This document shows positions 52,636 to 61,619 of a DNA stretch of 64,000 nucleotides, in pieces. Where the stretch lies: positions 186,001 to 250,000 of the forward strand of contig CBDCRZ010000103.1 of NCBI GenBank assembly GCA_965221135.1, in the 5' to 3' direction. The notes below the pieces were generated by a model, which was not told the origin of the DNA, did not search any database, and saw nothing but the letters and a program-made list of their open reading frames with translations. The first letter of the stretch is position 1. Each line of letters begins with the position of its first letter. The translations under genes and the position numbers were made by a program. Origin of the DNA: Sansalvadorimonas sp965221135 (GTDB taxonomy: Bacteria; Pseudomonadota; Gammaproteobacteria; Pseudomonadales; Endozoicomonadaceae).

Positions 52636-54120
52636 TCACATTCGTGAATACCATCCCTCAGAACTCCAACCAAATACTTTCGGATGAAATAATCTCTTTA
52701 TGTCTTGAGTGAATACGCCTCGGGACAGTCTATCCTGAAAACTCTGCAGGCAATCACGCTGGAAGAGTGATAGTTCCGGACTTTTCACTGAAGAGAAAAA
52801 CTTTTCTATAAACGTGTTAATCCATAAAGCGCCTTTTGGCATCCATTCGGCGTCTGTAAAATTCCTTGACTCTTCGGGTAAGTCCAACCAAACGCCATCT
52901 TGATTATGAGCATTGACCAAGATCACAGCATCCATGCATTTAGCCCTTTCCCCAAGCCAGTGTAGCTCGTCACCCCTTTCGTGCTGCTGGGTAAACAATA
53001 CCAATTCTCCGGCACAATGCACCGCACGCTCTGGATGAGGGTATTTGTAATACATACAAATAGCCTGGTGATTTCGCCAGCGGACTGCGTATTCGTCTTT
53101 TGGTGTTAACGTTCCCTTCTGGAAGCACACGACATGTGAGTGAATGGAGAAAAAGTCATGTATCAGATCATGAAAGGGTATATAAGTGCAGCTCATGTTT
53201 TCCCCATCATGGTACTCTGTAATTTTACGACTCATCTGAATGTAAACGACGGGCAAGCAATGAGTCTTATTCATAATCTCCAGAGTCGCACTGGCAAAAC
53301 TGGGAACAAAGAGCTTGCTTCGATCAGGGTCAGAAAAAAGGTGGAGAGACGAACCTTGCCCATCTACAAGTTCTGGTAAAAACATGGCAAAAACAGATTG
53401 AATCAGTAAGTCTCTCGCCTCTATCTCATCATCTGCCAATGAATCCTGATAGAGAATATGCCACGGCGTTTCAAGTATGCGGGCCAGCCCGAACTCCCCC
53501 GCCCCCTGATCTTCCCAACGCTTTCTAAGCTCATGCAAACCACACTTTCTTATATCCTCTGCCAAGCCAGGCTCATAGGGCAAGGCAAGCGCGTAAAACA
53601 CCCCCTGAATCACAGGAAACAACATGGCAAGCTCCAGCGATTGACGGTAAGGGTAACCGCTCTTCATCAATGCCTCTACTTTCTGCTTATAGGCTTGCAG
53701 GGCGCGTATGTCTTCGTCTGACATCCAGTTTCTGGCCAGGAATTTATCTATTTCTTCACAGATAATCCCGGAAGTTTCCTGCATACATGGCATATCCCAT
53801 TTTTCCACAGGAATGTGCTGCATCCACAGATTAACCTCCTGACCAAACTGTTCCCAATCTTGTTCAGCCCTAAAAAATTCATCCCCACCTTTTGTGGAGT
53901 AAACTGCTTTTTCACGCAGTATTACTTCCATAGACGAATGCGCGACCGGAGTGCAACACTCAGCATTTCTGGCATCCAGATTAACGCTATCCGGGTGATT
54001 ACCCCCTGCCGATGGCGTAAAAGGGCGGGCACCCAAAAGTGGAGCTCTCACTAAGCTCGAGTCGTACTGCTGCACAGCGTCAACAGAAGATGCAAGACCG
54101 TATTTTTCTGCTCTTTGCAT
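52636..54120 (-). CDS. Hypothetical protein, 494 residues
   Basis: No family was recognised. The start ATG 54120 is preceded by GGGGG five bases away and by an in-frame stop. The N-terminus is disordered (residues 1-60). The body has helical segments (DEDIRALQAYKQKVEALMKS), a hydrophobic stretch (LAMLFPVIQGVFYALALPY) and a His/Cys-rich central part (TYIPFHDLIHDFFSIHSHVV) that could bind metal. The C-terminus is aromatic (VFGWSSEGWYSRM). It lies between the RING-like gene and the Na/Pi cotransporter. A ten-base poly-G tract is about 107 bases upstream of its start. Confidence 0.65.
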   Translation of the reverse strand: MQRAEKYGLASSVDAVQQYDSSLVRAPLLGARPFTPSAGGNHPDSVNLDARNAECCTPVAHSSMEVILREKAVYSTKGGDEFFRAEQDWEQFGQEVNLWMQHIPVEKWDMPCMQETSGIICEEIDKFLARNWMSDEDIRALQAYKQKVEALMKSGYPYRQSLELAMLFPVIQGVFYALALPYEPGLAEDIRKCGLHELRKRWEDQGAGEFGLARILETPWHILYQDSLADDEIEARDLLIQSVFAMFLPELVDGQGSSLHLFSDPDRSKLFVPSFASATLEIMNKTHCLPVVYIQMSRKITEYHDGENMSCTYIPFHDLIHDFFSIHSHVVCFQKGTLTPKDEYAVRWRNHQAICMYYKYPHPERAVHCAGELVLFTQQHERGDELHWLGERAKCMDAVILVNAHNQDGVWLDLPEESRNFTDAEWMPKGALWINTFIEKFFSSVKSPELSLFQRDCLQSFQDRLSRGVFTQDIKRLFHPKVFGWSSEGWYSRM

Positions 54121-54440
54121 GGAAACCCCCTGTTAAGAGCCATTAAGCACAAATCTCTTGAGCTCATTAGAGTGTCAGCATTGGAAATAGTTCCCGATAA
54201 GCAGTGTGGCAATTCTCCAAAAGACAGGGGGGGGGGCTCAACAAGAAAAACAACCATTTATGAAGATTGCTTAATGGTCTGCAGAGCAGCAATGAGCACA
54301 CCATTTGCATATGCCCAGGAATTGATAATATGCTACCTTCAACCATTTAATGGCCAAAGTGCCCCATTGATCTTGCATCATATTAGAATTCATGGGATAC
54401 ACCTGCCCTCCTCCCTCTAACACAGTTGAATGAATTTATT
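54121..54440. other. Divergent intergenic region with poly-G tract
   Basis: The 320 bases between the 494-residue gene (minus) and the cotransporter gene (plus) contain a run of ten Gs at 54227-54236. Short frames on both strands read across it but have no coding features. A stop codon just upstream of the 494-residue gene shows the tract cannot fuse a frame to that gene, so any effect would be on transcription or RNA structure. Confidence 0.6.
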
Positions 54441-55586
54441 ATGACAAATTCAGGTTCGCAGCAGAGTAGTGCCATAGGCACCCTGCTTCGCTGGTTTGCC
54501 GTTGCACTTATGATCTACCTGCTGCTTGTTGCCGTTGGTATGATTGGTGGTGGTTTCAAATGGGCATCTGGTGGCGCCGACAAAGCCGCCGAGCTTTTCG
54601 CTTTTGCGAAGAACCCCATTATGGGGCTGGTGATTGGTGCCTTCGCGACAGCGCTTGTACAATCCTCAAGCACAGTCACCTCTGTGATTGTTGGCCTGGT
54701 AGCAGGTGGCCTTCCGGTTGAGACTGCCATCCCCATGATTATGGGTGCCAACCTGGGCACCACTGTCACCAACACTTTGGTGAGCATGGGACACATCGGT
54801 AAGAAGAAAGAATTTCGGCGCGCCTTTGCCGCCGCCACCGTCCATGACTTCTTCAACATCATGGCCGTGGTGATATTCCTGCCACTGGAAATCTTTACTG
54901 GCTTCCTGTCAAAAACATCAGAATGGCTCACCTCCTTTTTTGTGGGCGGCAGCTCTATGAGCATCAAGGGACTAAACTTTATCAAGCCCCTGACCAAGCC
55001 AGTGATTGGTGTTGTGAAAGATATGCTGCAGGGTCTGCCCGGCTACTGGGGCGGTGTGGCCCTGGCACTGATTGGCCTGGCAGTAATCTTCTTTTCCATT
55101 ATGGTGTTAGGCAAACTACTGAAAGTCCTGATGGTTGGCCGCGCCAAGCAGATTCTGCACCGCGCTATTGGTCATGGCCCGATCACCGGTATAACCTCCG
55201 GCACCCTGATGACTATCGCCGTACAGTCCTCTTCTACCAGCACCAGCCTGATTGTCCCTCTTGCAGGTAACGGCCTGTTCAAGCTGAAAGAGATCTACCC
55301 GTTCACCCTGGGTGCGAACATCGGCACCTGTATCACCGCCCTGCTGGCCGCAACCGCAGTGACCGGCGGTCATGCTAACTGGGCTCTGCAGATTGCCCTG
55401 GTCCACCTGACTTATAATATCTCAGCAGTTCTCCTGATTTACGGCACTCCATTCCTGCGTAGAATCCCTATGCGTACAGCCCGCCGCTTTGCCCAGATTG
55501 CCAGTCGGCATAAATGGATCGTCTTTGCTTACGTGATCGGGCTATTCTTTGTTTTACCCGCCCTACTGATTACCCTGACAGCCTAA
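54441..55586 (+). CDS. Na/Pi cotransporter family protein
   Basis: This 381-residue inner-membrane protein of the sodium-dependent phosphate transporter type II (NptA) family has two inverted halves, each with the substrate-binding QSSS motif: FATALVQSSSTVTSVIVGLV and TIAVQSSSTSTSLIVPLAGN. Each is followed by the GANLGTT or GANIGTC motif. Eight or more membrane segments are evident. ATG 54441 is chosen over an upstream in-frame TTG at 54426. It is probably cotranscribed with the small gene 11 bases downstream. Phosphate uptake or efflux is expected from the family. Confidence 0.92.
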   Translation: MTNSGSQQSSAIGTLLRWFAVALMIYLLLVAVGMIGGGFKWASGGADKAAELFAFAKNPIMGLVIGAFATALVQSSSTVTSVIVGLVAGGLPVETAIPMIMGANLGTTVTNTLVSMGHIGKKKEFRRAFAAATVHDFFNIMAVVIFLPLEIFTGFLSKTSEWLTSFFVGGSSMSIKGLNFIKPLTKPVIGVVKDMLQGLPGYWGGVALALIGLAVIFFSIMVLGKLLKVLMVGRAKQILHRAIGHGPITGITSGTLMTIAVQSSSTSTSLIVPLAGNGLFKLKEIYPFTLGANIGTCITALLAATAVTGGHANWALQIALVHLTYNISAVLLIYGTPFLRRIPMRTARRFAQIASRHKWIVFAYVIGLFFVLPALLITLTA

Positions 55587-55597
55587 GGAGAGTCATC

Positions 55598-55870
55598 ATG
55601 TCTATGACCATGCAGGAATACAAAGCCCACCGGAAGGCTCTTAAGGCGCAAATCAAAGAGACAAAAGCTCTGCTGGAACAGCTGGAGAAAGAACTCGAAA
55701 GTGAGCGTATGGAAATGCAGCACGAAGAGGTTGAACACCTGGAAGACTACATGGAGCAAAGCCATGTGCACCTGCAGGACTTTAAAACCCTGAGCACTGA
55801 AGCTCTGTCCGACTTCCGCAAATCCATCAGCAACCTTTCAGGCTGGCTGACGGGTGACAAGAAAAAGTAA
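55598..55870 (+). CDS. Small coiled-coil protein downstream of Na/Pi cotransporter
   Basis: The 90-residue product starts at ATG 55598 with AGGAGAG just before it. Most of it is a highly charged helix (HRKALKAQIKETKALLEQLE, then KELESERMEMQHEEVEHLED) likely to form a coiled coil. It ends in a short Trp-containing segment and Lys residues (WLTGDKKK). It lies 11 bases after the cotransporter gene and ends before a strong terminator, so the two form a unit. It may be an accessory or regulatory partner. No function is known to me. Confidence 0.75.
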   Translation: MSMTMQEYKAHRKALKAQIKETKALLEQLEKELESERMEMQHEEVEHLEDYMEQSHVHLQDFKTLSTEALSDFRKSISNLSGWLTGDKKK

Positions 55871-55884
55871 GTTCTTTTCTTGCA

Positions 55885-55914
55885 CAAAAAAGGAGCCTTC
55901 CGGCTCCTTTTTTT
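55885..55914 (+). terminator. Intrinsic terminator of the Na/Pi cotransporter unit
   Basis: AAAAAAGGAGCC pairs with GGCTCCTTTTTT across a TTCC loop, followed by a T-run. It is strong on the plus strand and also symmetrical enough to act on the minus strand. Confidence 0.95.
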
Positions 55915-55956
55915 GTCTTACTAATTGCCCTACAGACTCCCTCAGGGAGGCCAAAA

Positions 55957-56520
55957 TCAGCCTTCTTCACGCACCATCTCATGGAAACGGGTAGTGATCG
56001 TATTGGCGATATCCAGACGCTGAAACATGGAGAGTTCACCCAGCTTATCCAGATCCAGCCAGTGCAGATGGATATAAGGGGAACGGGATTTAAACTCTCG
56101 CAAGTCACCCTTTTTGATGAGGGGAAGAAAGTTATCTTTTTTACCCAGCACCTGATCAAAGGCTTCAAACAGAGGCATGGTTTTGCCCTTGCCATCTTTC
56201 ATCGGCAAGCGCACATAAAAGCCCTCCTTGCCAAACATCTCCCCGGGAAACAAAAAAATACCCGTGGGCCTTACTGCTTCCGGTGTAACAAAACTAAAAG
56301 TATCGTGCCAGGCATTCTGATCCGGCATCACCTCAATAACATCATCAGACTGCTCCTGATGAAAGTTCACCTGATAGTTGCTGTAAAGCTTGCAGACACT
56401 GGCAGAATAGACGCAAAAAATACTTTTCATTGAACGCATATACTCATACGCCTGACGACGATGCTGTATATGCTTCATATCCCACAAAAGTTCCTGATCT
56501 AATGACATAATCGTTGCCAC
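55957..56520 (-). CDS. Hypothetical protein, about 187 residues
   Basis: No family was recognised. The protein starts MATIMSLDQELLWDMKHIQH (the Met at MSLDQ is an alternative) and contains aromatic and charged segments: AYEYMRSMKSIFCVYSASVC, IFLFPGEMFGKEGFYVRLPM and PYIHLHWLDLDKLGELSMFQ. There is no signal peptide or membrane helix. It is convergent with the cotransporter unit and shares its terminator region. Confidence 0.65.
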   Translation of the reverse strand: MATIMSLDQELLWDMKHIQHRRQAYEYMRSMKSIFCVYSASVCKLYSNYQVNFHQEQSDDVIEVMPDQNAWHDTFSFVTPEAVRPTGIFLFPGEMFGKEGFYVRLPMKDGKGKTMPLFEAFDQVLGKKDNFLPLIKKGDLREFKSRSPYIHLHWLDLDKLGELSMFQRLDIANTITTRFHEMVREEG

Positions 56521-56875
56521 GCACCTATATAAGGGCCAATACAGCCATCAAAAAAGAAAAAATTTAACGCGTATATTGTTACATACTGGCTATTACTCAT
56601 AAGCCAACCTGCAACCGGTCGCCTTCACAGAAATTTAGAAAGCCACCAGCGCTGAGTGAGAGACTACCAACTCATTCAGAGGAAATCTCCACCCATTATC
56701 TGGAAATGTGACGCAGAACGTCACCCTTTATCACACAGAGACACAAAAAAACGACACTCGTCACATTATGCAGAAAAACAAACCACCTGGACAGAATAAA
56801 TAAAAGCCAAAAAAAAGACCCCCGAAGGAGTCTTTCTTCAATCAGACTGTTTCACCCTGACGGGTGACAGACCAA
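56521..56875. other. Intergenic region after rplT
   Basis: The 355 bases between rplT and the 187-residue gene are AT-rich. They hold the rplT terminator (56808-56836) and a short CACAGAGACACAAA-like fragment at about 56735-56749 related to the repeat near pheT. No gene was seen. Confidence 0.5.
56808..56836 (-). terminator. Intrinsic terminator of thrS-infC-rpmI-rplT
   Basis: On the minus strand AAAGACTCC pairs with GGGGTCTTT around a TTCG loop, followed by a T-run. It lies 40 bases after the rplT stop codon. It shows that the translation operon ends at rplT and does not read into pheS. Confidence 0.88.
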
Positions 56876-57232
56876 TTAAGCCAGTGCAGATTTGGCTTGC
56901 TCAACGATAGCAGAGAAAGCTGCTTTTTCGTGAACGGCCAGGTCAGCCATAACTTTACGGTCGATCTGAACGTCAGCCTTTTTCAGACCAGCGATCAGAC
57001 GGCTGTAGGACATGCCGTTCATCCGGGCGCCAGCATTGATACGGGCGATCCACAGAGCACGGAACTGACGCTTACGCTGACGACGGTCACGGTAGGCGTA
57101 TTGGCCTGCCTTGGTAACCGCCTGCTTGGCTACGCGGAATACACGTGAACGTGCACCGTAATAACCTTTAGCCAGCTTAAGAACTTTTTTGTGACGACGA
57201 CGGGCTACAACACCACGCTTTACTCGAGCCAT
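56876..57232 (-). CDS. rplT: 50S ribosomal protein L20
   Basis: L20 is an early 23S rRNA-binding protein required for large-subunit assembly, and often represses its own operon. The 118-residue protein is full length and highly basic, with the family start RVKRGVVARRRHKKVLKLAK, then YGARSRVFRVAKQAVTKAGQ and FRALWIARINAGARMNGMSY. It is the last gene of the operon. Confidence 0.99.
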   Translation of the reverse strand: MARVKRGVVARRRHKKVLKLAKGYYGARSRVFRVAKQAVTKAGQYAYRDRRQRKRQFRALWIARINAGARMNGMSYSRLIAGLKKADVQIDRKVMADLAVHEKAAFSAIVEQAKSALA

Positions 57233-57260
57233 TCTATCTTACCTCTAAAAACCAGTCTGA

Positions 57261-57455
57261 TTAACGTACGCGCAGCATGCGCTCTACGAGCGGCTTATCT
57301 GCAGCACTAACAAGAGAAGTACCGCGCAGCTGACGCTTACGCTTGGTAGTCATCTTGGTCAGGATGTGGCTTTTAAAGGCACTTTTGCGCTTGAAACCGC
57401 TAGCGGTCTTTTTGAAGCGCTTTGCAGCACCCGAGTTGGTCTTCATCTTTGGCAT
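57261..57455 (-). CDS. rpmI: 50S ribosomal protein L35
   Basis: The 64-residue protein is very basic: MPKMKTNSGAAKRFKKTASG, then FKRKSAFKSHILTKMTTKRK. ATG 57455 is chosen because family members begin MPKMK; an ATG five codons upstream is in frame. It lies between infC and rplT, as usual. Confidence 0.98.
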   Translation of the reverse strand: MPKMKTNSGAAKRFKKTASGFKRKSAFKSHILTKMTTKRKRQLRGTSLVSAADKPLVERMLRVR

Positions 57456-57582
57456 GATTTGACTCCGCATTCAAAGGCCCTGCCTGCGCTCATGGCCGGC
57501 ACAGGTTAGGCAGCATTAATAAGAGAAAAGAAAAAATAAGGTCAGAACCGGGAAGCCTGAAGCAGGCTTCCGCAAGACTTTG

Positions 57583-58131
57583 TTACTTTCGCTTCTTTGG
57601 AGCAAGGACCATGATCAGTTGACGGCCTTCCATTTTTGGACGCTGCTCTACAGTACCAAGCTCTTCCAGGTCTTTTTCAACCCGGTTAAGCAACTGCATG
57701 CCCAGCTCCTGGTGAGCCATCTCACGACCGCGGTATCGCAGGGATACCTTAGCCTTATTGCCTTCTTCTAGGAAACGGATCAGGTTGCGTAGTTTTACCT
57801 GATAATCTCCATCCTCAGTCCCCGGACGGAATTTAACTTCCTTAACCTGGGTCTGAACCTGCTTCTTTTTAGCAGCCGCTTTCTGTTTCTTGTCTTCGTA
57901 GAGATGTTTGCCGTAGTCCATGATCTTACAGACCGGAGGTACAGCCGTGGCATTGATTTCTACAAGGTCAAGTTCAGCTTCAAGAGCTTGATCAAGAGCT
58001 TGTCTCAGCGGAACGACACCGATCATTTCGCCATCGGCAGCAATCAGTCGTACTTCTTGAGCACGAATATTCTGATTAATCGGGGCACGAGGTGCCTGTT
58101 GCCGACGATCCCGCGGATTCGAACGTTTGAT
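57583..58131 (-). CDS. infC: Translation initiation factor IF-3
   Basis: IF-3 prevents subunit joining and checks the start codon. The normal length of about 180 residues is reached only if translation begins upstream of the first ATG (58026). The frame upstream encodes the conserved RAPINQNIRAQEVRLIAADG and opens at an ATC codon (58129-58131), with AGGAG eight bases before it. No ATG, GTG or TTG is available there. infC is known for AUU or other rare starts that let IF-3 control its own synthesis, so AUC is plausible. With it the product has 182 residues, including the C-terminal domain (VSLRYRGREMAHQELGMQLL). Confidence 0.95.
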   Translation of the reverse strand: MKRSNPRDRRQQAPRAPINQNIRAQEVRLIAADGEMIGVVPLRQALDQALEAELDLVEINATAVPPVCKIMDYGKHLYEDKKQKAAAKKKQVQTQVKEVKFRPGTEDGDYQVKLRNLIRFLEEGNKAKVSLRYRGREMAHQELGMQLLNRVEKDLEELGTVEQRPKMEGRQLIMVLAPKKRK

Positions 58132-58176
58132 TGCTAATTCTCCTGTATAGCCTGTGGGCTTTTTTCAAAACTGAAA

Positions 58177-60096
58177 TTAAGAACGGCTGCGCTGTTCTGT
58201 CTCTGTTGCCAGCATCTTTTCGAAGGCTTCTACGGTCATAGTACCGAGATCTTCCCCTGAACGGGTGCGGACGGCAACAGAGTTGGATTCTACTTCCTTA
58301 TCACCTACAACGAGGAGGTAAGGCACTCGGTCCAGAGTGTGCTGGCGGATTTTAAAGCCGATCTTCTCGTTTCTCAAGTCTGCTTTCACTCGGAAACCAC
58401 GATTTTTCAGGCTTTGTTCTACATTTTGTACGTAGTCAGCCTGACTATCGGTGATATTGAGGATCGCGGCCTGAGTAGGAGCCAGCCATGCAGGGAAGCG
58501 CCCTTCATAGTGTTCGATAAGAATACCGATAAAGCGCTCAAAAGAACCGAGGATAGCACGGTGCAGCATCACAGGGGTCTTACGTTCACCCTGTTCATCT
58601 ACGTATTCCGCACTCAAACGGCCAGGCATGGAAAAGTCCACCTGAATTGTACCACACTGCCACACACGACCGATGCAATCTTTCAGAGAAAATTCCACTT
58701 TAGGACCATAAAAAGCGCCCTCACCTGGCATTTCTTCCCATGGAAGGCCTGCAGCGTCCAGCGCTTCGGCCAGTGCTTTCTCGGCGCGATCCCAGACTTT
58801 ATCAGAGCCTACGCGCTGCTCAGGGCGGGTGGACAACTTATAGATCAGGTTTTCTTTTTCAAAACCAAAGTCATTGTAAACCTGGTGTAAAAAGTCGATA
58901 AACTCGGATACTTCCGACTGAATCTGTTCTTCAGTACAGAAAATGTGCGCATCATCCTGCACAAAACCACGCACCCGCATAATACCGTGCAGAGCACCGG
59001 AAGCTTCATTACGGTGACAGGAACCAAACTCTGCCAGACGCAGGGGAAGATCACGGTAGCTGCGCAAACCCTGGTTGAACACCTGCACGTGACAAGGGCA
59101 GTTCATAGGTTTTACCGCAACGGTGCGTTCGTCGTTGGACAGGGTGAACATATCATCCCCGAACTTGGACGCATGGCCAGATTTTTCCCACAGGGAAATA
59201 TCGACCAAAGTAGGCGTTTTGATCTCCTGGTATCCACGGTTTACCTGCATCCTGCGCATGTACTGTTCAAGAGACTGGTAAATACTCCAGCCATTCGGGT
59301 GCCAGAACACCATACCTGGCGCTTCTTCCTGAAGATGGAACAAGTCCAGCTTCTTGGCCAGCTTACGGTGATCACGCTTTTCCGCTTCTTCCAGACGATG
59401 CAGGTATGCCTTCAGGGCTTTCTTGTCGGCCCAGGCAGTACCGTAAATACGGGTCAGCATTTCATTGCTGGAATCGCCACGCCAGTAAGCGCCGGCTACA
59501 CGCATCAGCTTGAAAGACTTCAGCTTGCCAGTTGATGGTACGTGAGGTCCACGACAGAGGTCTTTCCACTCCCCCTGGCGGTAAACGGAAATATCATCAC
59601 CTTCTGGGAGGTCCCTGATGATCTCAACTTTGTAGCTTTCCCCCAGGGCATCGAAATCAGCGATAGCCTGTTCACGGGAAGTCACTTCGCGATGAATTGC
59701 GAGGTCTTCTTTAACCAGCTCTTCCATACGCTTTTCGATTTTGGCCAGGTCTTCCATATTGAAAGCCCGCTCATAGGAAAAGTCGTAGAAGAAGCCGTCG
59801 TCGATAACTGGACCGATAGTGACCTGGGCACCAGGAAACAGATCCTGGGTCGCCATAGCCAACAGGTGAGCGGTAGAGTGACGAATCACTTCCAGACCGT
59901 CTTCATCACGGCTGGTAATAATGCTGAGATCTGCGTCTTCGGAAATTACATGGCTGGCATCAACCATGTTGGTGTTCACACGACCAGCCAGGGTCGCCTT
60001 CGCCAAACCAGGACCTATATCCTGTGCAACTTCCATAACAGAAACAGGCTGGGCAAACTCGCGTTTGCTGCCATCAGGAAGAGTAATAACCGGCAT
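58177..60096 (-). CDS. thrS: Threonine-tRNA ligase
   Basis: ThrRS is a class II synthetase with editing. The 639-residue protein has the N-terminal TGS domain (MPVITLPDGSKREFAQPVSV), the editing domain with HSTAHLLAMA and the later CRGPHVPSTGKLK, catalytic motif 1 (GHASKFGDDMFTLSNDERTV region), motif 2 (FGSCHRNEASGALHGIMRVR), motif 3 (MLHRAILGSFERFIGILIEH) and the anticodon-binding domain at the end. Zinc ligands in MNCPCH are present. It is the first gene of the thrS-infC-rpmI-rplT operon. Confidence 0.99.
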   Translation of the reverse strand: MPVITLPDGSKREFAQPVSVMEVAQDIGPGLAKATLAGRVNTNMVDASHVISEDADLSIITSRDEDGLEVIRHSTAHLLAMATQDLFPGAQVTIGPVIDDGFFYDFSYERAFNMEDLAKIEKRMEELVKEDLAIHREVTSREQAIADFDALGESYKVEIIRDLPEGDDISVYRQGEWKDLCRGPHVPSTGKLKSFKLMRVAGAYWRGDSSNEMLTRIYGTAWADKKALKAYLHRLEEAEKRDHRKLAKKLDLFHLQEEAPGMVFWHPNGWSIYQSLEQYMRRMQVNRGYQEIKTPTLVDISLWEKSGHASKFGDDMFTLSNDERTVAVKPMNCPCHVQVFNQGLRSYRDLPLRLAEFGSCHRNEASGALHGIMRVRGFVQDDAHIFCTEEQIQSEVSEFIDFLHQVYNDFGFEKENLIYKLSTRPEQRVGSDKVWDRAEKALAEALDAAGLPWEEMPGEGAFYGPKVEFSLKDCIGRVWQCGTIQVDFSMPGRLSAEYVDEQGERKTPVMLHRAILGSFERFIGILIEHYEGRFPAWLAPTQAAILNITDSQADYVQNVEQSLKNRGFRVKADLRNEKIGFKIRQHTLDRVPYLLVVGDKEVESNSVAVRTRSGEDLGTMTVEAFEKMLATETEQRSRS

Positions 60097-60278
60097 AATT
60101 TATTTACCTTGAAGTGTCAGTGGCAATCCAAACCAGGGACTGCATGTTTTCAGCAGTGGCAGACCGTACGAGGGACTGCATGCGTGGCATTAACATGTAC
60201 TGAAAATGATCGCACATATTATCGGGTATCGTACGCAACCGCCACCATTACACGTATATTCACGACCAATCGCTACTA

Positions 60279-61427
60279 TCATTGCCTTACCTGTGAATCA
60301 GCCTTTGGAATAGCCTTACCGTCTACAAGTTCACAGCAGTTACGGGTTAACAATTTCCACGGTGTATGGTAATCCCCCGGAACATTCTCGGGCAGACCTG
60401 CCGTTTTGCCAGCGCTCCTGTCAGCCAGAAGCTTTTCAATGGCGAAGACACCCTGCTGCCGGGGAGACCAGTCTATAGTCGCCATAATGCGCCCGGCATT
60501 CACCAGGGGCAGTATGGCAGGGTCTGCATCAAACCCGACAACCTTCAGCTTGTACTGCTGCAGGTCGGCTGCCCGCAAGGCTCCAAGAGCCATCTCATCA
60601 TTAGCGGCAACAAGCCCTTTCAAATTTTTAAAACGACCAAGCAGCAACTGGGTTTTCTCCAGGGCTCTTTCGGTCTTCCAATCCGCTGATTCAACTGCCA
60701 CCACTTTCATTCCAAGACGTCGCAACGTGCGACGGGCTGAATCTACCCGTTCATAAGAAATTGACTGACCCGGTGTGCCGCCCAGTAAGGCCACCTGGTC
60801 TCCCGGATTCAGATGCATGGCCAGGGCTTCCGCAAGCTGTCTCGCCGCAGCACGGTTATCCGGCCCTACCCAGGGAATGATCACCCGGTTACGCCCCAGA
60901 GACTCCCGGTCCATTCGCGCGCCAATGTTAACCATGGCGATGCCTTTTTTCGCCGCTGTTTTTAACACTGGAAACAGGGCACGGGTACTGATGGGCGCAA
61001 TAACCAAAGCATCGACATTACTGGCAATCAACTGCCTTAACCACTGTTTCTGGGTGGCAACATCCTGATTATTCAGTGGCCCGCCCGACATAAGCCGACA
61101 GCGGGCTGTTCTCTCACAAAAGCTGCGGGATTCTTCTTCGAGATCCTGGTAAGCCGGATTTTCCAAACCATGCAGAACCAGCCCTATAACAAGCTCTTCT
61201 TGAGATACTGCAGGCTTTTCATTCGCCCACAGACTAAAAGACCACAGCAAGCCTGCAGGAAGGAGCAATATAAAAACAAACCACCTTTCCCGCAGGGAAG
61301 ACGCATGCAATATAAATGAGCCTGAGTAACGAGACAATAATGCCAACATTACGATACAGCCCGTAACAAAAAAGATACCAAAGTGTAGTCGGCATTCCCG
61401 CTCAGCAAATAGCTTTACAAGCCACAT
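60279..61427 (-). CDS. Periplasmic sugar-binding (LacI-type fold) protein
   Basis: The protein has 382 residues from ATG 61427, which is preceded by AAGGAGG. Two hydrophobic segments are present near the N-terminus (FGIFFVTGCIVMLALL and WFVFILLLPAGLLWSFSLWA), the second followed by an A-N signal-cleavage-like site. The rest is a type I periplasmic-binding fold: ELVIGLVLHGLENPAYQDLE, LRQLIASNVDALVIAPISTR, VALLGGTPGQSISYERVDSA, LKGLVAANDEMALGALRAAD and VGFDADPAILPLVNAGRIMA. This matches ABC sugar-binding proteins and TorT-like sensors. No ABC permease or sensor kinase is nearby, so the partner is unknown. The ATG at 61349 would remove the first hydrophobic segment. Confidence 0.85.
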   Translation of the reverse strand: MWLVKLFAERECRLHFGIFFVTGCIVMLALLSRYSGSFILHASSLRERWFVFILLLPAGLLWSFSLWANEKPAVSQEELVIGLVLHGLENPAYQDLEEESRSFCERTARCRLMSGGPLNNQDVATQKQWLRQLIASNVDALVIAPISTRALFPVLKTAAKKGIAMVNIGARMDRESLGRNRVIIPWVGPDNRAAARQLAEALAMHLNPGDQVALLGGTPGQSISYERVDSARRTLRRLGMKVVAVESADWKTERALEKTQLLLGRFKNLKGLVAANDEMALGALRAADLQQYKLKVVGFDADPAILPLVNAGRIMATIDWSPRQQGVFAIEKLLADRSAGKTAGLPENVPGDYHTPWKLLTRNCCELVDGKAIPKADSQVRQ

Positions 61428-61619
61428 CCCCCTCCTTTTCAGGTACCCGCGACACAGACACCTGCTCCTTAAAAATAAGGGTTACCAAAGAATCCCAGCA
61501 ACTTCATGGAAAGTATCTAAGCTTACTGCCGCAAACCGGACACAGAAACCAGGCACCCAAGACAGCACCGGGCTATGGCCCTCCAGAGATCAATTAATTA
61601 TTGAGGAAGCAGGGTACAC

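Noticed and set aside
54051..54420. Short open frames on both strands across the poly-G tract
   Set aside because: Neither has a ribosome site or protein-like composition. The minus-strand one overlaps the start of the 494-residue gene in another frame.
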